A stretch of DNA of 64,000 nt from Rhynchopus sp. YZ270_cl-10 (Eukaryota; Euglenozoa; Diplonemea; Diplonemida; Diplonemidae): assembly GCA_964035575.1 (NCBI GenBank), contig OZ037920.1, positions 744,001-808,000 of the forward strand. The letters are read 5' to 3'. Each line of letters begins with the position of its first letter. Within the stretch, counting starts at the first letter, position 1. A program made the translations under genes and the position numbers. Of the stretch, positions 46,104-56,600 are shown one piece after another. The notes under the pieces were generated by a model that searched no databases, had not been told where the DNA came from, and saw only the letters and a list, made by a program, of their open reading frames with translations.

Positions 46104-48251
46104 ATGTCGCTGGGAGCCTGTTTTGAGGCGATTTGGTCACGAAAAGGTCAAGCCTCAGAAGCGGAGCGCTGGGAGCGACGTATATTCTTCATTTTTAGCG
46201 CAATGTGCTGGTTTTTCGCGTTAATAGCAGTGCTTTTTGTGGACATGCGGACACGACCTGCGCTCTTTATCGGAGCCTGCAGCATTTTCCCTTTAGTTTC
46301 AGGCGTGTTACTGCGAATTGCCTGTGGATACCGCCTTACACACACAGTAATGGTCTCCTTTTTGTGGGTAGCCGCAGGAATCATTTTAATTGCAGACACA
46401 GCAGCACGGCTGCGGATGAGGACGTTATGGCCTATTTTGGTTCTTGTTGTCGACTTTCTCTTAGTTTTGCAGGTAGACGAAAAACATACTGCCCGTTTCG
46501 TAGCGATGGCTGTCTTCTTTTTATCACTCCTTTCCGCGGAAACTGTCTTCCGATTTGGCGTTTTTGACCTACCTTTTATGACGTCACAGGATACGAGAAG
46601 GGAATATGCTATCGAACAGATTTCATGCGAGAAATTACCGTGTCCGGCGCCATTGCAGGAGGAGCTGGTGTTTTGTATGGGAAGCCTTTTTATTTTTGTG
46701 GTAGATTTCGTCGCAACGCGAGGGTTTGCGAGGAGGGTTCTCGCTGAGCAGGCGGTTATGCAGCGAACCATTGCAACAGTACAAGAAATCACCCGGCTTC
46801 TTGCGCAATACGATGTCGAAGGGGTGGCTACAATGCTGTCAGAGGAATCCAACCTCCCTCCTCTTATGCACGAAACGCTCAAGGAAATGGAAGAAAACCT
46901 TCGAAACTACCGTCCCTACCTCCCTGCTGCTCTTTTCGAAAAAGATACCACCGAAAAAGACGGGACACACATTTATTCCAAACCCCCTGGACTTCAAAGC
47001 GGGGTTGCCACCATTGTTTTTACTGACATCCGCTCCTCCACTGCGATCTGGGAATGTGCACCAGAAGGCATGCGGGTAGCACTTCAAATACATAACACCA
47101 TCATGCGTGAAGTCATGCAGCGATACAACGGATATGAGGTGAAGACAATAGGCGACTCTTTCATGCTTGCCTTCGAGACAACCAAAGAAGGGATGGATTT
47201 CGCTCTGTCCGTTCACGAAGAGCTCCGAAACGCATCCTGGCCTGCTTCTCTTCAATCCGATGCACCAATCTGCGCAACCCAAGGATCCCTCTGGGGTGGC
47301 CTCACTGTTCGCATCGGAATCAATACCGGCCCGATCACTGTCGAACAAAACACTTTAACGGGAAGAACCGACTATTTTGGGCATACTGTGAACATCGCCT
47401 CCCGTCTTGAAAATATTTGTTCCCCCGGCGCTGTGGCGGTGCTGTCGGAGCTATGGGATGGGGAATGCTGTGGGTGCGACGCAGTCTCCGGTGCTGCGCA
47501 GTCGATTGATTTAAAAGGTGTCTCAGCGAACACCTGTGTACGTTGTGTGTGGCCGCTTTCCCTTGCAGGGAGGGAGCGGAGCCCATTAAACGAAAGAACC
47601 GCACAGAGCCAGAGCCCCCTGGACACCACATTGCAGGTAGCTTCGTCACATTCTGGATCGTCAGCTTCAGTGTCTGCCTACCGGAGTTCACATGGTGTCG
47701 AGGTTTCGGCTACAGTAGGCATCGTCGAAATCGCTGTAAACAATGAATGCCCCTCCATCGCCCTTCGCAGTATGAGCTCCGGGTTGGGTCCGCTCTCAGG
47801 CTTGTTAGACCAAAGTGGCGGTGTGCTGGTAACCTTATTAGGAAACTGCGTCTGTGTAGGATGGAACCTCGGCAGGTCCACCCCATCCCATATGGAAAAC
47901 GCCATCAGGTTTGCACAGAGACTGCAGAAAACGGCGCTATTCACTGGAGCAGGGTTTGTGAGTGGGCAGGTCTTTCAGGGGGATGTGGGGACCAATACGC
48001 AGAGGTTTGTTACGGTGATTGGCAGGTCGGTGAGGCGGAGCTGGGCGCTGTGCGAGAGTGCTGTGGAAGGTGGTGTCGGGGGAGGTGTCGGTGCGCTGTC
48101 GGCAGGACCTGTACGGGGTTGTTGTCTGTACGAAACCCCAGAGGGCGCGCTGCTCCCTCCCACCCTCGAGGGGGTGTTGATCCCAACCCAAGTCGAAGGG
48201 GTCTATACAGTTGTTAACAAACAGCGTCCTAGGTCGGTGCAGTCGCTGTGA
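46104..48251 (+). CDS. Membrane adenylyl cyclase, class III, with a second degenerate cyclase domain
   Basis: 715 residues, single exon. Six hydrophobic segments (about 28-47, 53-72, 80-98, 108-123, 132-149, 188-204) precede a linker with the YRPYLPAAL motif and a catalytic domain (about 298-480). Metal-binding Asp308 (VFTDIRSS) and Asp351 (IGDSFM), adenine-selecting Lys347 (VKTIGD) and Asp423 (TDYFG), and Asn430/Arg434 (VNIASR) are all present, so ATP to cAMP activity is predicted. A homodimer would complete the active site. A second cyclase-fold segment (about 535-670; GGVLVTLLGNCVCVGWN, SGQVFQGDVG, VIGRSVRRSW) lacks these residues and may regulate or pair with the first. Confidence 0.9.
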   Translation: MSLGACFEAIWSRKGQASEAERWERRIFFIFSAMCWFFALIAVLFVDMRTRPALFIGACSIFPLVSGVLLRIACGYRLTHTVMVSFLWVAAGIILIADTAARLRMRTLWPILVLVVDFLLVLQVDEKHTARFVAMAVFFLSLLSAETVFRFGVFDLPFMTSQDTRREYAIEQISCEKLPCPAPLQEELVFCMGSLFIFVVDFVATRGFARRVLAEQAVMQRTIATVQEITRLLAQYDVEGVATMLSEESNLPPLMHETLKEMEENLRNYRPYLPAALFEKDTTEKDGTHIYSKPPGLQSGVATIVFTDIRSSTAIWECAPEGMRVALQIHNTIMREVMQRYNGYEVKTIGDSFMLAFETTKEGMDFALSVHEELRNASWPASLQSDAPICATQGSLWGGLTVRIGINTGPITVEQNTLTGRTDYFGHTVNIASRLENICSPGAVAVLSELWDGECCGCDAVSGAAQSIDLKGVSANTCVRCVWPLSLAGRERSPLNERTAQSQSPLDTTLQVASSHSGSSASVSAYRSSHGVEVSATVGIVEIAVNNECPSIALRSMSSGLGPLSGLLDQSGGVLVTLLGNCVCVGWNLGRSTPSHMENAIRFAQRLQKTALFTGAGFVSGQVFQGDVGTNTQRFVTVIGRSVRRSWALCESAVEGGVGGGVGALSAGPVRGCCLYETPEGALLPPTLEGVLIPTQVEGVYTVVNKQRPRSVQSL

Positions 48252-48712
48252 AAGGGGAATGTGCGTGGAAAAAAATTCGTTGTTTTTTTTGAAGATGTCG
48301 CCCTACATAATTTTCTTTTCCAAGTAATTTGGGGTATTTTTTGTGTGTTTTCCTGTTAGGTTCTCCTGATACAGTGCGGTGGAGAAGGGGGGGAAAAAAA
48401 TGTTGGGAAATTCATCTTTTCGAGAGTTCAATTCGCCACCTTCTTTAGCTATCGTGGGTGGGGTGGTGGGGTGGGCTGACTGTTTATCTCTGTTGTGCAG
48501 CCCCTGCCCCCATCCGCCACCGGGAGCTCCAGCGGTCTCCTCGAAGCGAGGATTGCGCAAAATAGTCCCGCAGGGGGGGAGTCTCCCTTCACCTCTCGAG
48601 ATTTTGACAAAAAAGGGGGATTTTTTTCTCACAGAAACACTCTACACAACACACACTACCCCTTTTCTCTATTTGACCTTTTTTCCCTTTTTTCATTTCT
48701 TCTCATGGCAAG
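48252..48712. other. Cyclase-V-ATPase spacer
   Basis: 460 bp; no repeat family recognised, no gene. Ends in a pyrimidine-rich promoter-like stretch. Confidence 0.5.
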
Positions 48713-50004
48713 ATGACAACAAGGACTGGCACCCCTGGGAGGGTTGTGAACCGCGAGCGATTCAGCAATGCTGGGGTCGTCGGTATGGGTGGCGCTGGGC
48801 CCAGGTCTGTGTCGGCGCAGATGCGTGAGTACTCGCAGTCGCCAGGGGGCTCGGTAGGCTCCGGCAGGTCTGCGTCGCCCACAGCCAGCGGCGCCTCGCC
48901 TGCAAGCAACAACAACAACCCCACCCGCCCGCTGCGCTGGAACATCTCCTGGAAGATCCTCCTTATGGGGTTCATCGTCGTCTACCAGGTCGTGTCGCTG
49001 CTTACCATGCATCCCACCGAGAACGACAATGGGCGCACCTGGCTTGGGTATGTTATTAGAGCTGCTCAAAAAAAAAAAAACAAAACAAAACATCAACACA
49101 GAATGTTCTCCCGCTCTGCACGGCAGGAGCAAGAAAACGACATCCTCAGTGCACCGGTGGTATGCAGAGAATGACTCATCACATTCACCTCAAAGGGTCA
49201 TATTCTAAGAATTACCCTAAACATCACACCTTTTCACCCCAACAGGCACCCGAACATGACATACCCGACAACAGCATCTTCCGCTATGCAGGGGGTACCT
49301 GGGGAGGTGGTGCATCGAAAGCCACCGGCGGCACGTCACGCATCGGCACTACACCATCCCCTTTAAAGGAAACTAAATCACGACGCACAAAGCACCCTAC
49401 ACCACTACCACAACTTAAAGATCCTACTGCAGGCAAAGGGAAAGCGGTTATCGCCGATGTTATACCCACAAATGCACCACTACAGTCAAGACGAGAACGG
49501 TTATGCCCTATGCTGAGTGTTTTCTTGGGGTATATGGGGGCGACTTTTGCATTGGGGTTTAGCTGTATGGGGGCAGGGATTGGGATTGCGAAGGCGGGCA
49601 ATTCTATTGCGTTTTTGGGAATGGAAAATCGGGCGCAGGTTTTGCGGGGAATGCTTCCGGTTATTATGTCGGAGCTTCTTAGCATTTATGGATTGATTTC
49701 CGCTGTCTCCATCTCATTGGAAATAGGAAACTCCAAGGGGAACTATCCGTTAGGAGCTGGATGCGTTCATTTGGCCTCTGGTCTGACTGTTGGACTATCA
49801 AGTCTTATCACCGGGGTGGCGTTAGGTACTGTAGGACAAGAATGTAACATTGTGCTGATCCGTACAAAGGCGGTCTTCACCGTCACGGTGCTCATGCTAA
49901 TCTTCTGCGAGGCGCTAGCACTCTATGGACTGATAGCAGCGCTCCTCATGAACGGTGTAGCATCGAATCTCATTGCAAGCACAAAATGCGGGGATATATT
50001 CTAA
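48713..50004 (+). CDS. VMA16: V-ATPase proteolipid, c''-type, probably two exons
   Basis: Proton-carrying rotor subunit of the vacuolar ATPase. From 49,510 the frame encodes four TM helices with the glutamates MSELLSIYGLI and FCEALALYGLI and the GAGIGIAKAG glycine face. Upstream, 48,713-49,047 encodes a Ser/Gly-rich leader and one TM (WKILLMGFIVVYQVVSLLT), matching the extra N-terminal TM of c'' subunits. Donor GTATGT at 49,048 and acceptor ACAACAG ending at 49,274 join them in frame to 354 residues (TM1 about 81-99; Glu245, Glu324). The more typical acceptor CCCCAACAG ending at 49,245 would run into a stop. Alternatives are two genes, with a proteolipid starting at 49,510 (164 residues), or another intron in the 75-residue low-complexity linker. 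Glutamates in both halves is unusual. Confidence 0.65.
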
Positions 50005-50230
50005 ACGATTGGATTCTTAAGGAGGGAATGGGGAAGAAGGGGGGAAAGAGGGGGAAGAGAAGTGTTGGGAAAGCGGGGGGGTGGAAAGGGGGGACAATTC
50101 GTCGTACTGGATGACAAGATTAGGGAGGAATTTCTGGTTTTTTTTGTTTTCCCCCCTCAAATTCTCGATCACCAAAAAAAGTACGAAGGGTTTGCAAAAT
50201 CTGTGTTTACGTTACTGTTGTTGTTTTTTT

Positions 50231-50298
50231 CCCCCCCCCGCGGAGTGTCAGTGCCCTGCGTCCCAGAGGCGTTTGCACTATCAACTGCACTTTTTTTT
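50231..50298 (+). repeat. Family G repeat
   Basis: CCGCGGAGTGTCAGTGCCCT, GCGTCCCAGAGGCGTTTGCA, CTATCAACTGCACTT; partner of the RPB10-intron copy. Confidence 0.5.
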
Positions 50299-50611
50299 GT
50301 CACTTCCACTGGGTTGAAGGGGACGTCTTCTTGTTTTTCTATTTTTCTTTTTTGTGTTGGGTGGGTGGGGGAAACAGTTTTGCATGAAAGATAGGAAGAG
50401 AACTAGACCCACTCCTATTGTAGGGTTGTGGCAGTACCGGATGAAAGCATCCCTTTTTCCTAAGAGAGGGTTGAACAGCACTCCAAAAACTCTATTTAAG
50501 AAAGGCTTTGTTGCGCCCTAACCTCCAGTGACTCTCTCGTGTTTTCTGCACCCCTATTTTGTGTCAAAGGAAACATTGCTAAAACACGAGAGACAACTTC
50601 ATATTGCCTCT

Positions 50612-51922
50612 CCGTTTCCCAACCGGACCCTGCATCACACAGAGGACTAATTACCCTGTGGTTTTGCTTCAATGATCCTTTCATCTGATGAGTAGAGCGT
50701 AGAGCTTATCAGGTGTTAAACCACGAAATGGATATGTAGGGCGTGGTTTTGGGGTCTACCCCCCCCCCGGGTACGCACCCAATGTACCCAAAAGGTGCAC
50801 TGTTGAGAGGGGATTTTGTAATTCAGGCTATTTCCTAACTCTGGGGCGTTTTTTCCAAAATTTCGAAAAAGAAATGCAAAAAAAGTGCGGCATTTTCGTG
50901 AGGTTTTTTTCCGCCCAAGAGGGCGTTTTGTTGCATTTCCGAGCCAATCCCGGCTTGTGGTGGGGCATATTCGGAAAAATGGACAAAAAATTAGTGACTT
51001 AAATTTTCGCAAAATATGAACCCAGACTCGTAAACAAGGGTCATTTTCAGGAAAATTCGGAAAATTCCGACATTTGGAAGCAATTTTTCCCCTGAAAAAA
51101 ACAGTGGGTTTTCAGCTCCAAAACATACTGCGATTGGAATTTCCGGAATCCGCCCGCGCTGTGGTGGGGTCACTTTGCCGAAATGGCCAAATTCTTGGTT
51201 TTGGTCAAAACCCATGTAGGGTAAAGAGGGCCAAGGTAAATCCCACAACCAAATTTTCTCTCCCTGATCCTGACGTCTTGAAACATGAAAATGCCCGAAA
51301 ACACCGGCATTTGCATTTCCGGAATCCGTGCGTTGTGTGGTGGGGTCAATTTGCCGAAATGGACAAGTTCTTGGTTTTGGTCAAAATCCGTCAGTGTAAG
51401 GTAAAGGGGGCAAGTGTTTGCCTGTAGAAACTGGTAGGGAACAAGAAGCGCCGCAGGCGCACGGTACCCAACTTTTTTTTTTGTACCTTTTCTCCACTTT
51501 TTTTTGATTGCACGAGCCGATTGCTCTCCACGGTGGGGTCATATGTGTCCAAAAACACTCTAAGGTACTATTATTCTGAATAAGATTCAATGGTTTCTTA
51601 AGGAATCCTCATATCGTGATATCTCTGAAAATCCTCGAAAACGAACCCCGCCGGAGGCGGATTTTTTTTATACACGTGTGTGCAAAAATGCTTATTTCTT
51701 GCTTATTTCGCACATTTGGGAGCACGGGACCCCAACATTTTTTTCCCTGGTCACTTTTTCCCAGACAGAAGTGCCCTACCTACCTTCCCCCTTAGGCGAA
51801 AAAAAAAGTGCGGCAACCGGGAAAATTTGGTCGGTAAAAAAAGTGCGGCATTTCCAAAATCTCAAATCCTAAAATCGAAACTCAGATTTAGGAAATAGCC
51901 TGTTGTAATTCAAAGTCAACTT
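50612..51922 (+). repeat. Family E repeat interrupted by a transposon
   Basis: The E sequence 50,612-50,823 (GACCCTGCATCACACAGAGG, GTTAAACCACGAAATGG, GTGCACTGTTGAGAGG) resumes at 51,911 with CAAAGTCAAC, the usual E right end. The uninterrupted copy at 45,196-45,388 shows the pre-insertion state. Confidence 0.7.
50824..51902. mobile_element. Non-autonomous hAT-like DNA transposon, 1,079 bp
   Basis: Terminal inverted repeats CAGGCTATTTCCTAA and TTAGGAAATAGCCTG (15/15) are flanked by the 8-bp target-site duplication TTGTAATT (50,816-50,823 and 51,903-51,910). An 8-bp duplication and CAG-type ends fit the hAT superfamily. There is no transposase ORF. Inside, a segment of about 105 bp is repeated (51,133-51,237 and 51,308-51,414; TTGCCGAAATGG, TTCTTGGTTTTGGTCAAAA), with a weaker third copy near 50,935. 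The superfamily is inferred from duplication length and termini. Confidence 0.85.
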
Positions 51923-52291
51923 TTTTTTTTTTTTTTTTTTTGTTCTTCTTCTCCTGCCGTGATTATGGCTAAGACAAGAAACGTTCTTGTTCTAGCCTCA
52001 ATAGCTAGCCCCATATCCTAACCCTCTCTCACAAGAAAATAAACCCGCACCATTTTTTTTTTTTTTGTTACCCAAACAATAACAATAATACATGCTACGG
52101 CAAAAAATGTGTGGGGGAGGAGTGTGAGAGAAGAGAGACCGTGCAGTTGTTCGATAAAGACTGCACTCAAGGCAGGTTTCGATCGACATTTGAACACCCA
52201 AGACCCCTGGTCTCACTTTGGTGGGTACTTCGGTCGATGGTCGAGACAACAAACAAACAAACAAAAAGTCTTGCTTTTAAAGATTTGGTAT

Positions 52292-52340
52292 GTGGAGCTC
52301 ATCCTCGGGGTGTCTACACTGATACAACCAAATTTTCAAA
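52292..52340 (+). repeat. Family A short repeat
   Basis: GTGGAGCTCATCCTCGGGGT then GTCTACACTGATACAACC; starts an A-D-D-B string. Confidence 0.65.
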
Positions 52341-52351
52341 AAAAAAAAATT

Positions 52352-52470
52352 AGCCTTCGGGCGACTTTGTGTACAGAACCTGTCCTCGGACAGGTGATTG
52401 TCGAAACTACAAAAAAACAAAGCAAAAGGCTAGTACGATTAAAGATGATTGTCGATACAAACAAAAAAGA
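52352..52470 (+). repeat. Family D hairpin repeat plus a partial second copy
   Basis: AGCCTTCGGGCGACTTTGTG, hairpin CCTGTCCTCGGACAGG, GTGATTGTCGAAACTAC; then a partial copy GATGATTGTCGATACAAAC at 52,444-52,462. Confidence 0.55.
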
Positions 52471-52474
52471 GTGA

Positions 52475-52541
52475 AATAGTGGAGATTGCGCAACTGTGGC
52501 AACACAACCCGAGGCAACTACACTGCTCCAACAATTTATCA
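52475..52541 (+). repeat. Family B short repeat
   Basis: AGTGGAGATTGCGCAACTGT, CCCGAGGCAACTACACTGCT, CCAACAATTTATCAAAAAA. Confidence 0.65.
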
Positions 52542-52919
52542 AAAAAACAAAACAAAAAAAACTGATGTATAACTCATTGTCGAGGAACGCGGTTTTCTGG
52601 AGAAATGGGTGTTATCCTTACGGTATGGCATGTATGCAAAGCACAGCACCGCCGCTGTCAAATGCGTGAGTTTCTTTTTGAGGCCCCTTTTTTTTTAGCA
52701 GAGTTTCATTTTTTTGTGACAATCTTGAAACTTTTTTTTTTTTTTTTTTTGGCCAAACAAAAAATGGGCAAGGCGCATAGTCCTTCCCCAAACGAAACCC
52801 CCTTTTTTTTTGTAGAGATCCTCCCCTCCCATACCCATAACGAATCCCTCACATTAACAAAAAAAAAAGTACTTTTTCCCCTCAGAACAACTCCTCTCTT
52901 CTCAAAAAAAGACCTTTGC

Positions 52920-53330
52920 CACTACTGCGAGCAGTCTGTCTTTCAAGGCTGCCGCCATGGTTCTCTCTAGCTTGTGGCTTGGCATCGCGGATTCGTACGA
53001 CAGAATCGTTCTCCCGTTTCGTGCAAACGGCCCCTTACCAGCACCAGTAATCATCTGAGGTGGGATGTGTTCCATCCGGCGCCTTTGGCACTATAGGACT
53101 CGATACCAGGTTCTGTCCCGTCATTTACGTCGTTCCATCTGCCGAACGCTCGACCTACGACCCACGTCACGCACGTACAGCTCCCGTATGAGAAGCTGCC
53201 GGCAAGACTGGTACGATGTTTTTTTTTGTGCCGACCCGAGAATTGCGAGTAGGCAATGGAGCATCGTGCTGCACAGCCAGTCTGCAAATCCCAGATAACA
53301 TGGGGGGAGCGAGGCTGACGCATTGAAGCA
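52920..53330 (+). other. GC-richer island of unknown nature
   Basis: About 400 bp with balanced composition in a homopolymer-rich spacer. It contains GCTGCCGCCATGGTTCTC opening a 33-codon frame (52,959-53,060), several small stems (CCGTTTCGTGCAAACGG) and a T9 tract at 53,220 that could be a Pol III stop. It may be a structured RNA or an exon; I recognise neither. Confidence 0.3.
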
Positions 53331-53663
53331 GAGTGTACACTTTTGTCGAACAACGTCTCCCTATTTTTGCGACTTCACTATACGCAAAACTAATAACCCC
53401 CCCAACAATGGAGGACACTCCTTCCGTCTTGAACCAACCTTATTCTGTGCACACGTAGACCTCCGGCGTTGCAGACTCTCCTCTCTCCTCTCTCCCCCCC
53501 TTCATATTTTCCATCATTCATTCCATTCATTTCATTTCCAGACAAACACACATACACCCCCACTTTTCTGGTTTCCAAAAAAGATTGATAGTAGTTTACC
53601 TTTTTTCCCCTCTGTGTTTTTTTTTTTTTTTTTTCTTTTTTTCCCCTTTGTTTTTAAAAAGCA

Positions 53664-56600
53664 ATGGGGAACTGTAGTTCGCCTCCGCCTAAGCCTAAGC
53701 CGAAGGCGCCGGCACCTGCAAAGGCGACCCAGCCAGCAGCAGAAAAGCCTGCAGCAGAGGCGTCCGCGAGTAGACCAGAGCCTGCTGCCGCTTCCTCACC
53801 CACTCAGCCACCCCCAGCCACTACACCGCCTACAGCAGCCGCGCCTGTTCCCGCTTCAGAGACGAAGAAGCAGACGACCCCGCGAGCCGCGCAACCGAAC
53901 GTCCCAGCATCCACAGCAGCAGCAGCAGGGGGAGGAGGGAGAGAGGACGACACAAAGCCCGCAGCACACAAGCAGACCGTGATCTCGGACATCACCTCCG
54001 ACTACAACACCTCGCCTAACACAAACGGAAAGGACACAGGCACAGGGAGAAAGGCGAAGGGCGGCCCTATCAGATATCACCCCACCTGCTTCAACCCCGA
54101 TGACACGAGCCTTGGGCTCCCGCGTGACAAAGAGGTATGTTGTTGTGTCAGAAGGATATAGGATATAGTGCCTTTCGCAGCGAAGTAAGGCAAACCTCAT
54201 ATGAGCTCAATTCTGTGTTTTGAGGGACATTTTTTTATTTTGAGAAAAGTTCGATTTCGGCCTCGAAAATTACCGTGACACCGATTTGTCACGGAATTTT
54301 GTCACGGAATTTTTTTGAAAGATTCGATTTCGTGACAAAAAAAAATCGATTTCGTGACAAACCAATTTTTTCATTGACACACAAAATTCGATTTCGTGAC
54401 AAACCGATTTTTTCATTGACAAAAAAAATTCGATTTCGTGACAAATCCAAAAATTCAGTGACAAAAAAATGTCAATGAAAAAATGGATTTTGTCAAGGAA
54501 ACCGAACTTTTTGTCACGGAAAAAGTCGTGACAGAAATGGATTTTGTCAAGGAAACCAAACTTTTTGTCACGGAAAAAGTCGTGACAGGGCACTGGGTAC
54601 TGGGTACACTGGATACAAGGATAAAAGTCGTGAAAGAGCAACCACAGCTCCACATGACAAACACAAAAGTGTCCAGTCACGTGGGGCATGCATGCACTGA
54701 GGAGATAATGATCCAACAATTTACAAGAAAGATTACTTAACCTACTGCTGGAAATTGCCAGGTCGTAGTAACACACAAAGTGTGCCTCCGTTCGGGAAGA
54801 CCGGATATTCTAGAGACCAAAAAGGCCTCAAGAATATCTTCCGGTAGTCAAGGTATAACCGAATGAACGGCCCAAGACCCCCGTGGAGAAGTTAAATGTG
54901 TAATGCTATCAGGTAGAAACTGCGAACACTGTCTTACCCTCCTCAATGCATGGTGGAAGATGTCTTTACAACAAATATCCTGTACCCAGGTACCAGGTTC
55001 CCAGACCCACGTAGTACCACGTCGCAGTACTACGCAAAATTTACCACCAGACCCTGTCTTCGTGCACCTTAAGTACAACGCCGCAGACAGGCCAAACATG
55101 CGTTGGACTCAGAGGAATGCCTGCTGTGCAGTGTATCAAACATGAGAACCAACTCCCAGCAACAAGGGGCGCCTTTTGGCGGGCGTTGTTGAGGGTGTTT
55201 GGGGTGCAAAGTTTTCCACAATTTTGATGCGCGGGTACAGAAGTGTTATCTTGTTCTTTCATCTCTAGGAAATGTAAATGTCAATCGCGTTTAACTACCA
55301 CGAGGGCTTGTTCAGTGAACCCACAAGGGGTCGAAGGGGGTTGGTTATCCCACACTTTAGCAGCCGCAGGAAGTTTGCTAAAAAGAGTGCCTCACGCTAC
55401 ACAAACCACCACCCGCGATTGACTTAGATGTTATAACAAAGAGAATTCAGAACAAAACAACACCCTGCCCCATACACACTAAATTGTCATGCTTCGAGAG
55501 CATGCCTGGGCCAAAATTACTATGACGAAAAGGCAACAAGACCACCCACAAGGAGTGTGAATTGTGCACTGGTTTTCTGGGGGAACAAACAATATTTTCT
55601 TGTGTCTAGTCCTCCGGAAGCAGAGGACAGACTTTCCGGAAGGTTTCCAAAGTCGAATTTCTTGCACTAGCTATGCTCCCTGGTTAATGGCTATAGCAGT
55701 GACTGACAAAGTGTTCCCACCCCCCTTTCCACCACCATAATAACCGAACTCTGCTTATCAAACCACAATCTGAATCTGCTTCCGTCGCATGCGCTGGTGG
55801 ATTCGATCTGTTTTGGTGTGTGTAATGGAATGTATGGGTGAGGGTTGGGGTATTAGGTATAGAAACTTGCGCACCCATTAATTTTTTACCGAATGAAAAT
55901 GAAATCTGCAATGAGTGTCTGCTGCATATCATTTAGTGGGGCTGGCCTCTGGCCAGAGGCGTGCAAGCCTGACCGTGTTCGCGATATACTAAGTCTTGCA
56001 TAATCATAAAGTTATCATACCTTGTGTCTTCAGTCTCTGCCCTTAGGTTTCTAGACAGCTCAAGAATGGCCTCTTTTGTGTTTGTCAAGTGGCTGTCTGG
56101 TCACTTTTCAGTGACTGGCGGGTTGGCTGTCACGACTTTTTCCTTGACAAAATCCATTTTTTTCAATGACATTTTTTTGTCAATGAAAAAATGGATTTGT
56201 CACGAAATCGAATTCTTTTTTGTCAATGAAAAAGTCATTTGTCACTAAATTGAATTTTGTGTGTCAATGAAAAAATCGGCTTGTCACGAAATCGAACTTT
56301 TTTTGTCACGAAATCGAATCTTTCAAAAAAATTCCGTGACAAAGTACCGTGACAAATCGGTGTCACGGGTATTTTCGAGGCCGAAATCGAACTTTTCTCT
56401 TTTATTTTTATTCCTACAAGCGTAGCTTAAAGGAGAAATAGTTCCTCAGATACGGTCGCCAATCACCCCTCAAACAGGGTCATTGAGCAATCAACGAAAA
56501 AAACCTTTTTTCCTTTTGCTTACCTATCAGAGTTACTATTTCACCCTCCCTTTGATTTTCACCTCTTTTCACACTCAAACCCAACAGATGGATGCGATAA

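Larger units (their letters stand above)
50005..53663. other. V-ATPase-MGNC protein spacer
   Basis: 3.6 kb with no supported protein gene. Holds G (50,231-50,298), E interrupted by a hAT-like transposon (50,612-51,922), an A-D-D-B repeat string (52,292-52,541) and a GC-richer island (52,920-53,330). Confidence 0.6.

Noticed and set aside
54848-55932. Short frames in the core of the Mutator-like element as a transposase
   Set aside because: All under 85 codons, on both strands, without DDE-type motifs; the element is treated as non-autonomous.
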